Source: Haematobia irritans (taxonomy: Eukaryota; Arthropoda; Insecta; Diptera; Muscidae). From it: a DNA stretch of 64,000 nt. Both the position numbers and the translations under genes were made by a program. Positions 21,461-32,340 of the stretch are shown here, one piece after another. The notes beneath the pieces were generated by a model, which was not told the DNA's origin, searched no databases, and saw nothing but the letters and a program-made list of their open reading frames with translations. Numbering within the stretch: the first letter of the stretch is position 1; the number at the start of each line of letters is the position of its first letter. The stretch is taken from contig NC_134398.1 in the NCBI RefSeq assembly GCF_050003625.1, positions 90,409,832 to 90,473,831 on the forward strand, read 5' to 3'.

Positions 21461-22914
21461 AATTTTTTTTGCAATTTAGACATTTATACTATATTAAATT
21501 TTTATAATGAAACTTCGAAATGTGGGTTATTAAAAATTTACAGTCCCCACATACATAAAATTCTCCTCTCAAGGCGAAAACACATGCTGTTTTTTTTTCA
21601 AATCTCTATGCTCTTGGTTCCGAATGTCTATTCTCTTTACTCCGAATACTCATTCTAATATTCAAATTAAATAATATTTAGACTTAAGCATATAAAATAT
21701 TTGGCCTTATCATAAAGCAGTTTTCCGAAACAACATACAACCGTTTCACAGAAATTGTAAACATATATATGTTTGCTCGAAATTTGTAAATTTATATATG
21801 TTTACATTCACACATATTATTTTTATGAAACATTCATACCCCAAACATAATATATTTTAACATATTAACATATGTGTCCCAAACATTTAGTGTTAGTTTA
21901 GGAACATTACATGTTGGCACTTAAATATATTGTGTTTAAAAATTGTGCCCGAAACACATTTTGTTTATATCGGAACATATGAAAAACATATTTTTCTAAC
22001 AGTGTAGAATCATTATGTTTGGAAAAAGTTTATTTTAGTCAAATAATTTTTTGCGTATGTTAGATCATTATTTCTTTAAATTTGTAAATTTTACCAAAAA
22101 TGTGTCCATCGTGAACTTCGTATGTCACTAAAGACATTCTTGCAATTTTGAACACCAAGATTTCTCTTAAAACTACAAAATTTTCTTTAACTACTGAAAA
22201 AATTTAGTTATGTCTAATAAATTTTCTTGAATTTGTCGAAAAAGCATATCACATAATTTTTATGGAATTTTTAATTTGTTCCTAGACCAACGAAGCGTTA
22301 CAAATAGTTCGTTGGAAACATAATTATTGTTGAGATATTGTCCTCAAGTTGGAGAACTTGCTTGTTTTAGTGCAAAAATCATATTTTTTAAGGATTATTT
22401 TTCCTTAGTAATATATTTGTTTTTACCAGTGTGATTTGATTTGAACTCTTTAACTGCTTTGTACAAGATTGGTATGATACACTGTTTTCTAAATAAATTC
22501 ACAGCCTTTCCATTATATTTCACAAATAATATAAATAACTTATTGAGAATAACTCTTAAAAAGGTGTTTTCCCTCAGGACCAATTGCGTCATTTTCTTAT
22601 GTCGTAATACTATTAGAAAATAATTAGTCCTGGTTTGGATTATTTAATCACATGTCAATTATTTTATTTGGTGGAAGAAGCTTAAATAAAATCGAAATTT
22701 AGGATATGGTCATATTTAACAAATATTTGACAGATATCAAAAGTCGTTGCCATAATCATTCCAACAAACAAATTTAGCTCGCATTGAATATAAAAAAATG
22801 AAAATGGAGTGTTCCCAAAATACCATTCAATAACTTACTCTCGTCAAATATTTGCTCAATGTGACATTACCCTAGGCTTCAATACAGTGCCTTTAAGTAA
22901 GACGATTTTTAATT

Positions 22915-23398
22915 ACACCCAAAGAAATTTGTTAGTAGGGACAGCAGAAAGGTCTGCTAAAACAGCAGAAAGTCTGCTGAAAAAGGGACAGCAGCCACTG
23001 TTTGCTGAAATAGCAAACATTTTCTGCTGTTTTTTAAGCTCGATTACACTAAAATTAATTTGGCTGAAACAAATAAAAATGTTAACTTGAGAGCTATCCG
23101 AACATAATTAAAATAATATTTTATGAATATCTATGTGTTTGACCAAAAATGTGAATATTTATCGAATTGAGGCATAGCAGCAAACAAAATGTTTGCTGAT
23201 CGTATTTAGGAGCTTCTATGTATATTACAGTGTAAAAAATATACCAAAAACTACTTTTGTTTCTTAAATAGGCTATGGGGAAATTTTTATAACCTAAAAC
23301 TTTTATAAATTGTTGTTCATTAGGCCCTGAAGTACAAAAAATATAACAGCAGACATCGACTGTGCTTTTTAGCAGACTTCTTTCTATGAGTGTAAATA
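22915..23398. mobile_element. MITE with TTACACYCAWAGAAA ends
   Basis: The left end TTACACCCAAAGAAATT and the right end, as complement TTACACTCATAGAAAGA, form an inverted repeat of about 15 bp. The interior has clustered words AGCAGAAAGTCTGCTG, AACAGCAGA and TTTGCTG near both ends, which can pair. No coding capacity. Confidence 0.6.
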
Positions 23399-23890
23399 TA
23401 GTTTAATCTAAATATCTAAATCAAAATATCTTAATCTAAATCAATTTTCTGTGATCCTCTCCATTCCAAAGACTACAGGTCAAAAATCTGTAGTGTTGTT
23501 GTCATAGTTGAAATTCGGAACACATTCCAAAACTGCTCATGATTCGCTTGAACGGTTAACAGCAGCGAGGTTATTAGTCTTCGTAAATTAGCTACACTGC
23601 CTGAAAATAAACAAGACATTTTTTGTTATTAATATTCAAATTAATAAAAAAAATCGCTTCTTGTACCATCTTTCAAGAGAATCGGATACAAGAGCTTCAT
23701 TGCAGAAATAAATGCTAGCACATATTTCATCAAATCATATCAAATAGTGCTATTGTCGTTCCATCCAAGATGTTAAGAAGCATTGGATTATTTGCGAAAT
23801 GTTTGTTCTTTTTTTAACGTTAGATTTGACAACAACGCCTTTTTAAAACAGAGAAACAAAAATATTGCTAGGCTTTGAACCAGTCTACAT

Positions 23891-24100
23891 GCACCCAGAA
23901 AAAACTGCCTTCGAAACTAAAGGAAAAAATGTTCATCAATATGGTTTATCCATTTTATTACCATTAAGGTAAATTTTTCTGAGAAATAATAAAATTTACT
24001 TGTTTCAGTAAAAAAATCCTAAACTGTAAGCAGTTAGGAATAGTTCATTAACTAGAATAAGGCATGGAATTTTACTCATACAGTTTTCTTCGCTGGGTAT
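23891..24100. mobile_element. Short MITE with ACCCAG...AAAACTG ends
   Basis: The left end ACCCAGAAAAAACTG and the right-end complement ACCCAGCGAAGAAAACTG are inverted. About 210 bp, AT-rich, no ORF. A related GCGTGGGTGTAATCGAT-type repeat lies at 24410-24460. Confidence 0.45.
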
Positions 24101-25143
24101 AAGAATTTACTACTAAACAAGAAAATTTTATTCACCGATAACAAAGCATTCGTAAAAATAAACAAAATCCGAACCAAAACCAAGTTTCCTCAAAATTAGT
24201 AAAACTTCTTATAAAATGATAATCGCGACTTCCTTTGTAATAGAAAGTTTTTCATACATACGAACAACACTTGCCATAGAAAAATATTTTAGTTCATTCG
24301 TACTAAGAAGTATGCAATCCTTTCAAAACTTAAGGAAACACACTTGTAAGAATATAGGAAATTTTCCTATATTTCTACTGTCTACCTGTAATCGATACCT
24401 GTCATCGTAATCGATGCGTTTTCGCGTGGGTGTAATCGATATGTTTGCGCGTGGGTTGTTTTTTTAGTCGGAATCGCGTTGTTGTGGTATACGGAGAGAT
24501 TGTTAAAAAATAATATGGTAAAATAATATAATAAATAACAAATAAAATATTTAAAATATTTTTTATTTTAAATTAGTGAGAAAAATTTTCTTTTTTTGAA
24601 AACAAATCTATCAATTTTCGTGGTGGAAAGAATCATGCCGAATTCAGAAAATCTGAAGTAGATAGATTAGATGATGACCACGTTATCACACGCACAAAAC
24701 ACAAATATTACAAATCACATATTAAAAGAAGAAAGTTCCTACAAATTAAATAAAAATAAATGTTGTACAGTTCATATACATGAAGTTTTTATTATAGTAT
24801 TGTATAACATAGTAAATAAAATTTTGTAAAAAAAAACAATATTAAAAAAGAATTAAAATAATACATTAAAAAAATGTAATGAAAAATATGAGAAAAAAAT
24901 ATAATAAATAAAAATATCACTTTTTCTTTATCTCGAAGATTTTTAAAAGATTTCATCACAAACAATGAATGTTAATTCTATTTATAAGAAGTATTATGTA
25001 AAAAAAAAAACTTTTCTCAGAAATTTATATGTACTTATGTGCAATACTATTTGAAGAAAAAAATTACAAAAAATATCAACAGAGTTACCAATTATACAAT
25101 TGTTTTTAAATCTTTATAACATCATTGTCAATTGCTAATTAAA
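24101..25143. other. AT-rich spacer
   Basis: No gene seen. Two copies of a CGCGTGGGT/TAATCGAT phrase occur at 24395-24460. 24990-25139 is a diverged direct copy of 27505-27625, so the 153-bp-array element is bracketed by related sequence. Confidence 0.5.
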
Positions 25144-25394
25144 ACAAGTATATACGGCCGTAAGTTCGGCCAGGCCGAAGCTTATGTACCCTCCATCATG
25201 GATTGCGTAGAAACTTCTTCTATACACTGCCATCCACAATCGAATTACTTAAGTTGCGGTAACGCTTGCCGATGGCAAGGTATCTTAAAAGCTCCTAACA
25301 CCATCTTCTAAATTGTATGTAAGTCCATACGTGATATATACTAAATCAAGAAAGATCGATCCAATACGTATATAATTCAGTTTGACAAAGTAGA

Positions 25395-25860
25395 CATAAA
25401 ATTTTGACAAAATTTTCTACAGAAATAAAATTTTAACAAAATTTTCTATAGAAATAAAAATTTTGACAAAATTTTCTATGGAAAGAAAATGTTGACAAAC
25501 ATTTCTACAGAACTAAAATTTTAACAAAATTTTCTATAGAAATAAACTTTTGACAAAATATTCTATAGAAATAAAATCTTGGTAGATTATTTTTGGCTCG
25601 AGTGGCAACCATGATTATGAACCGAATAAAATTTGAACAAAATTTTCTATAGAAAAAAAATTTTGACAAAATTTTCTATAGAAGTAAAATTTTGACAATG
25701 ATGAAAATTTTATGATGAACCGAATAAAATGTTAACAAAATTTTCTCTAGAAATAAAATTTTGACAAAATTTTCTATAGAAATACAATTTTTCACAAAAT
25801 TTTCTATACAAATAAAATTTTGGTATATTATTTTTGGCTCTAGTGGCAACCATTTTGGTA
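25395..25860 (+). repeat. 29-30 bp AT-rich minisatellite
   Basis: Roughly a dozen diverged units of the type AGAAATAAAATTTTGACAAA plus ATTTTCTAT. Two units are interrupted by GGCTCGAGTGGCAACCAT-like inserts (25595 and 25840). Confidence 0.8.
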
Positions 25861-25956
25861 TGGTTGTTAGCGACCATATACTAACACCACGTTCCTAATT
25901 TGAATCGGATCGGATGAATTTTGCTCCTCCAAGAGGCTCCGGAGGTCAAATCTGGA

Positions 25957-27190
25957 GAACGTTTTATATGGGGGCTATATATAATTATGGACCGATATGG
26001 ACCAATTCTGGCACGGTTGTTAAAGATCATATACTAACACCATGTTCCAAATTACAACCGGATTGGATGAAATTTGCTTCTCTTGGAGACTTCGCAAACC
26101 AAATCTGGGGATCGGTTTATATGGGGGCTATATATAATTATGAACCGATGTGGACCAATTTTTGCATGGTTGTTAGAGACCATATACCAATATCATGTAC
26201 CAAATTTCAGGCGGATCGGATGAAATTTGCTTCTCTTTGAGGCTCCGCAACCCAAATCTGAGGATCGGTTTATATGGGCGCTATATATAATTATGGACCG
26301 ATGTGGACCAATTTTTGCACGGTTGTTAGAGACCATATACCAATACCATGTACCAAATTTCAGCCGGATCGGATGCAATTTGCTTCTTTTTGAGGCTTCG
26401 CAAGCCAAATCTGGAGATCGGTTTATATGGGGTCTATATATAATTATGGACCGATGTGGACCAATTTTTGCATGGTTGTTAGAGACCATATACCAACATC
26501 ATGTACCAAATTTCAGCCGGATCGGATGAAATTTACCTCCCTTTTAGGCTCCGCAAGCCAAATCTGGGGATCGGTTTATATGGGGGCTATATATAATTAT
26601 GGACCGATGTGGACCAATTTTTGCATGATTGTTAGAGACCATATACCGACACCATGTACCAAATTTCAGCCGGATCGGATGAAATATGCTTCTCTTAGAG
26701 GCTCCACAAGCCAAATCTGGGGATCGGTTTATATGGGGGCTATATATAATTAAGGACCGATATGGACCAATTTTTGCATGGTTGTTAGAGACCATATACC
26801 AACATCATGTACCAAATTTCAGCCGGATCGGATGAAATTTTCTCCTCTTTGAGGCTCCGCAAGCCAAATTTGGGGATCGGTTTATATGGGGGCTATATAT
26901 AATTATGGACCGATGTGGACCAATTTTTGCATGGTTGTTAGAGACCATATACCAACACCATGTACCAAATTTCAGCCGGATCGGATGAAATTTACCTCCC
27001 TTTTAGGCTCCGCAAGCCAAATCTGGGGATCGGTTTATATGGGGGCTATATATAATTATGGACCGATGTGGACCAATTTTTGCATGATTGTTAGAGACCA
27101 TATACCAACACCATATACCAAATTTCAGCCGGGTCGGATGAAATATGCTTCTGTTAGAGGCTCCACAAGCCAAATCTGAGGGTCCCTTTA
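25957..27190 (+). repeat. 153-bp tandem array, about eight units
   Basis: The landmark GATCGGTTTATATGG occurs at 26110, 26263, 26416, 26569, 26722, 26875 and 27028, every 153 bp without exception, with degenerate outer units at 25957 and 27181. Units differ by about 5-10 percent. Confidence 0.92.
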
Positions 27191-27477
27191 TATGGGGGCT
27201 ATACGTAAAAGTGGACCGATATGTCCCATTTTCAACACAATCCGACCTACATCGATAACAACTACTTGTGCCAAGTTTCAAGTCGATAGCTTGTTTCGTT
27301 CGGAAGTTAGCGTGATTTCAACAGACGGACGGACGGACGGACATGCTTAGATCGACTCAGAATTTCACCACGACCTAGAATATATATACTTTATGGGGTC
27401 TTAGAGCAATATTTCGATGTGTTACAAACGGAATGACAAAGTTAATATACACCCATCCTATGATGGAGGGTATAAAA

Positions 27478-30276
27478 ATTATATTCTTTCTCCTATTGTG
27501 TAAACAAACAGTATTTTGTAGAAATTTAAATGTATTTATGTTCACTACCATTTGAAAAAAAAATATCAACGGAGTGACCAATTATAAAATTGTATTTAAT
27601 TCTTTATCAAATCATTGTTAATTATGTTACTAAAAACTTTTTCTCGTTATTCAAATTGAATTCTGAAAAAATATAATTTAACATGTTTTCGTCGGAGTTT
27701 CAATCAAAGAATGGGGGAGTTATGTACCAGTAATTACCCTATTATTAGTGCATTGTACAATTCGACACTTCATTCCTGATACCATCATCGCTTGTCCATA
27801 CATTTTCTTTGTTGTTGTTGTTTATTGTCTCAATTCTTGTATATGAGTATGTTAATCATATATATCATATGTTTGTATGTCAATGCTTTTTGGTCTACGT
27901 AATTAAACCACGTACAAGCATGATCACTGTCGAAGTCATTGATAATTTAACTTACTCCCATACGAACAACAACGTATGGAGACTTAAGTACGAAAGAGTA
28001 ATATCTCTACACAATGTGCCTTTATGTTTTGTTGTTGTTGGCTTTGGGAGTTGTATGTGTCGAATTGTGCCAAAATTATCAATGAAGTAGTTGGTTTTGA
28101 GTAATGAATGGAATTGCATCGAGCAATCAATCAATTAGACAACGAGAACATTCCGAGTTGTAAAAACATGTGCTCAATGAAAAATAAATGTTTCAACAAA
28201 ATATTATTAATAAACAATATATTAAATAAAGTGAATACTGTGTTTCATTAAAATATATAATTGTTGGTATTTTAATAGTAAACATACTATTAAGAACTTA
28301 TTTTTGAGGCACATGTGAAAAAGGTTTGAATTCGTCATGTTTTCAAACTTGGACAGGTGACTTAAGATTCAAGCCGAGAAAATGGTGGAGAAAGCGAGTC
28401 CTGATGATAATAGTAAAGTAAACGTTAGTAGGTTACTGATTTACATATATATTTCCCAGGAAATCTCCAATGTAGATAGGAATGGGTTTATATATATGGA
28501 AAGGTATAGTTATATGGCGTTCACACTAGACAAGTTGAGAGTTTAATTTTTCCCTGTACAATCAGTATAAAACAAGCATTTTCAGAGCAATAGTGCTGGT
28601 CTTATAGTAAATAATTTCATAGTTATTGCGTGTATATTGAACAAAAACCCAGAGAGAAGGTGTTGTCCGTTAATTTGAATTAGTATGGGTAATTCACGAT
28701 TGACGATATCAACCCTGTGGTAAAAAGATGATTAGGACAGACATTTGTATTCTTGTGGAAAAATGAAAATATGGCCGAAAGAAAATGAGGAAAATGGGGG
28801 ATCGTGGAAACTTGGCGTCTTATAAATGGGGTATAAATACCAATGGTAAGGGATGCGTTAGCCATTGTTGAACGAGATAGCGACATAGTGAACAGAGTCA
28901 AATTAAATTGAATAAAAAAAAAGAAATACAGTAGCAATTGGCAAATATATATACTTTGTGAGAGTGTTTATTTGTGGTAAAAACATAAAAAGTGAGTAAT
29001 TGTTACTTAGTGAATGCCGAAGAGTAATGAATTGATTTGTGGATGTATGTTCTTTGTTAAATAGAAATCACTGCTTCATCTGTGGCATTCACACTGGCCT
29101 TTGTTGGTATGCAAAGGGCCAGTGGTATCTTTTATTGGCGGATTGATGTCAAATTTCTGGTATCCGCAAAAAAAAAACTCTATATGAATAATTGCCTGAT
29201 TTGTGGACGGACACTACGCAATCAGATCATTCTTGGCAACGTAAATTGATGTTTGGCCGTTGGTTTCGATTGGTGGCAATTGAAAGAATTCCCATATAAT
29301 TGAGTTGTTGGCCGCCGTATGACAGGTAAAGAAAGTATATTACCAATTTGTTGTGTGTGTCCGTTAATACGTTGTGAATCTCGTTCGACGATCCAATATA
29401 ACTTGAAAGCAAATGAAAAAGGATAATTAGTAAGCAGAACAATAAAGAAAATATAAGTGAAAATTATTAAACAAAAAAAATGAAAAAAGAAAAAACGTTA
29501 ATATTAAGGATAGGAATATATTAATTAGTGTATAAGTAAAGTTAGGGTTTAATTGACTGGTCATTTGTAAGAGGAATAATATCGCCGGTTTCATTAGAAT
29601 AAAAGCTTAGGAAATCAATTAGATTTCATAGTCCCTGTTCAGCTTTGGTTGTCACTACTAAAGATAAGAAGTGTAGTGCGGATCTGTTAAGAGAGCTCTT
29701 TTAATAAGTGGATAGAGTAAATTATTTGCGCGTGGATTAGCGCTGTGAGCAAGGGTCTTAGGAATCATTATGTGGATCCGAAATATTGAGCTGCAAATTT
29801 AATTCTTCAAAAGGGATATTGTTCTTCACTCGTTTTTTTGTCTTTTAATTCATTGGTGTTGCAAGATTATAAATTTTGAGAATAGGATAAGAAACGAAAA
29901 GAAAATTAGCGTTGTTTTAGTATAATTATCTTTAAACAAATAATAAATTCTAGTATGTTGTAATTTGTGAATCGATTTAATATGTGTTGGTAATTGGTCT
30001 AGTAAAGGGGGGCGGAGGAATGAGGTAAGTGTGTGAGTTCAGTCTGTGGTAAGCGGGGGTCCAATAAAGCTAATGAGGACATTTTTCGGCCCAGGTTGGG
30101 CGGACGAGCGAGGGGTCAGGACATCAAGACCTCTATATCATGTTTTCCCCAGGTTATGTTACATCATTCGATGTATGTGCTGTGTGTTCTATATTGGCGG
30201 GTTGAGGACTTCGCCCAAGGAGACCGCGTAGCTAGTCGGACGGCCATGTTGAACAGTGGATCAAACAGCACATAAC
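27478..30276. other. Gene-poor region
   Basis: 27505-27625 is the direct copy of 24990-25139. From 27640 to 30276 I see no known protein domain. There is a TATAAAA at 28566 followed by TCAGAGC, but the spacing is too short for a convincing promoter. Short open frames (27809-28090, 30033-30275) have no family signature. Confidence 0.4.
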
Positions 30277-31330
30277 ACTGCTTCGAAAAATAATTTCAAA
30301 TTGTATGATCTGTATAATTAAAAATGCTAAGCCTGTAGCTCCACTCATGGGACAACTTCCACTTGATCGTTTGGAACCCAATGTGGATCCCTTTAAATAT
30401 ACAAGCCTGGATTATTTTGGCCCTATAAATGTGGCAAATGTTAGAAAAACAGAAAAAAGATGGGTGGCACTATTTACCTGCCTCACCCTGTGAGCTTGGA
30501 AATAGCGCACGACTTATCTACTGACTCATGTATAATTGCAATGAGAAATTTTATGAATCGAAGAGGTGTTCCTACAAGGATCCGTTCTGATACAGAAAGA
30601 TCTTTAATGGTGCTAACGAAGAAGCTAAACGATTCAACGAAGTTTTTGATGCTAATCGAGTCCAGTGTGAGCTGTCATCGAAAGGTGTTGAATGGATATT
30701 CAACTGCCCTGGAAATCCATCCGAAGGTGGCATATGGGAAAGAATGGTACAGTGTGTTAAAAAAGTTTTGTATCAGACATCTTTGGCCCCAAAAGAACAC
30801 GTATTACAGTCTCTCCTGATTGAAGCTGAGAATATTGTCAACTCTAGGCCGTTGACACATTTGCCAATTAGTCCACACGAAGAAGTGCCACTAACTCCTA
30901 ACCATTCTTAATCGGTCGTGGTAATGTTGCACCAACTCCATCTGTAAATAAACCGGATGACATACTTTTCTCCCTGAAAAAGCAATGGCGAATTGCTAGA
31001 AGTCTACGAGACAGATTTTAGAAGAGGTGGGTCGTTAAGTATTTGCCTACGTTGACAAAAAGAGTAAAATGGTGTGAAAGGACTACTCCTATAAAAGTTG
31101 GTGATGTGGTTTTCCTATGTGATCCTAATCTTCCACAAAGTCAATGGCGCAGAGGTTTGGTCACTTGCGTTCATGCTGGCACTGATGGTGTGGTACGACG
31201 AGCTGATGTCTAGACTGCAACTTGAGGCCTGCAGCGTGCCGTGTCGAAGTTAGCCGTTCTGGACTTGGATTCTGGTGAAGCTGATCGCTCCACGGGGGAA
31301 GGGTGTGAAGTTAAAGTTGTTTTCTAAAGT
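30277..31330 (+). pseudogene. BEL/Pao integrase fragment
   Basis: 5'-truncated at about 30277 within the integrase zinc-binding domain (ISNCMICIIKNAKP). Then the rve core: SLDYFGPINV (first Asp), RIRSDTERS (second Asp kept, the usual DNGTNF changed), and WEYxxP-like NPSEGGIWERMVQCVKK (Glu) in another frame. Then NSRPLTHLPI and the C-terminal domain WRRGLVTCVHAGTDGVVRRADV. Frameshifts occur near 30490 and 30590-30600. It ends next to a purine tract GGGGGAAGGG and an LTR-like sequence at 31304. A different BEL lineage from 7255-15237. Confidence 0.85.
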
Positions 31331-32340
31331 TATTTTAGCAAAGACACAAACCATTTTACAAATTTGGAAATTTTAATTTTTGTTGCGAATTTAAGACATT
31401 TTGGCAAGAAATTAAATATAGTTTGCTTCATTACACATATCTTAAACGCAAATACGTGTATTCTTAACATAATTTTAGGTTAGGTTAGGTTAGGTGGCAG
31501 CCTGATGTATTAGGCTCACTTAGACTATTCAGTCCATTGTGATACCACATTGGTGAACTTCTCTCTTATCACTGAGTGCTGCCCGATTCCATGTTAAGCT
31601 CAATGACAAGGGACCTCCTTTTTATAGCCGAGTCCGAACGGCGTTCCACATTGCAGTGAAACCACTTAGAGAAGCTTTGAAACCCTCAGAAATGTCACCA
31701 GCATTACTGAGGTGGAATAATCCACCGCTGAAAAACTTTTTGGTGTTCGGTCGAAGCAGGAATCGAACCCACGACCTTGTGTATGCAAGGCGGGCATGCT
31801 AACCATTGCACCACGGTGGCTCCCTAACATAATTTTGAGCAAAAAGTTATTTTGAGTAATATAGATGTCATTCAAAAAAATATGGAAAACGGGATTTTTC
31901 ATTCAGTAGACTTTTTCGGTCATTTGCAAGGAGAGTTAAAAATAAGTGGGTATAGCACATTAGCCCCGAGCTAGGAGGGGGGACATTAATGTATTTTCTA
32001 AGAGCTAAAAATCATTGATGGGCACACTTTAAAAAAAATAATTCTATCTATTAGATTTAAGGGCGTAGAAGACTATTCTGGAGATCCCATGAGCGTAGCT
32101 GTGTGTTAAGTCTGAGGGGGGTCAGTTATATTTAGGTCAATTTTGTGGGTCGATTTTCGGGCATTTCTTCAGAGTTAAAAGGCAAAAGTGGGTATAGCAC
32201 ATTAGCCTCGAGCTGTGAGAGTCCTCTCCTCCAAACCTCAGAGGCGTAGGTCATCTAGTTAACGTGATAAAAAGGGGGACATTAATGTATTTTCAAAGCG
32301 CTTAAAATCATTGATGGGGCAAATAATCCTCATTTCGAGT
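31304..32340 (+). repeat. BEL 3' LTR-like sequence with internal duplication
   Basis: Starts TGTGAAGTTAAAG right after the purine tract. With the SINE removed, it matches the minus-strand copy at about 35060-35418 over its first 350 bp. A block from GGGTATAGCACATTAG to ATTAATGTATTTTC appears twice (31950-32015 and 32185-32310), so part of the sequence is duplicated. The 3' end is uncertain. Confidence 0.6.
31477..31824 (-). mobile_element. tRNA-derived SINE (348 bp) with 12-bp target duplication
   Basis: In the sense (minus) direction it begins GGGAGCCACCGTGGTGCAAT with an A box (TGGTGCAATGG) and a B box (GGTTCGATTCC) of an RNA polymerase III promoter. It then has a body of about 250 bp and ends in CACCTAACCTAACCTAACCT. 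TAACATAATTTT flanks it on both sides (31465-31476 and 31825-31836). The uninterrupted sequence occurs at about 35240 in the inverted LTR copy, so the empty site is visible. SINEs have no protein and rely on a LINE. Confidence 0.9.

Larger units (their letters stand above)
20907..22006. mobile_element. Candidate non-autonomous element rich in AACATATGTT
   Basis: The ends ACACCCTCAAAAAAAAT (20909) and, as complement, ACACTGTTAGAAAAATA (22005) are similar. Inside both, the words CATATGTTCC and AAACATATTT recur in both orientations, giving large potential hairpins. Two tRNA-like sequences lie in the middle. There is no ORF with known motifs. Confidence 0.45.
25144..27474 (+). mobile_element. Mobile element built on a 153-bp tandem array, copy 1
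   Basis: The ends ACAAGTATATACGGCC (25144) and ATGGAGGGTATA (27474) match those of the second copy at 45808-51644, which is in the opposite orientation. Just inside both ends is an inverted ACCCTCCATCATGG motif. The body consists of a 29-30 bp minisatellite (25395-25860), an array with a period of exactly 153 bp (25957-27180), and a distal part with the ACGGACGGACGGACAT phrase at 27323 and a conserved stretch around ATATATACTTTATGGGGTC. Open frames of about 100 codons here (25914-27179, both strands) are read-through of the repeat, not genes. Confidence 0.7.

Noticed and set aside
25395..27190. CRISPR array
   Set aside because: Units are contiguous, with no unique spacers, in a eukaryotic repeat context with no cas genes.
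25914..27281. Several 80-110 codon frames on both strands in the tandem array
   Set aside because: They are translations of the 153-bp repeat, open because the period is a multiple of three. Treated as satellite.
28560..28600. Promoter of a host gene (TATAAAA plus TCAGAGC)
   Set aside because: The two motifs are only about 16 bp apart and no coding exon follows.
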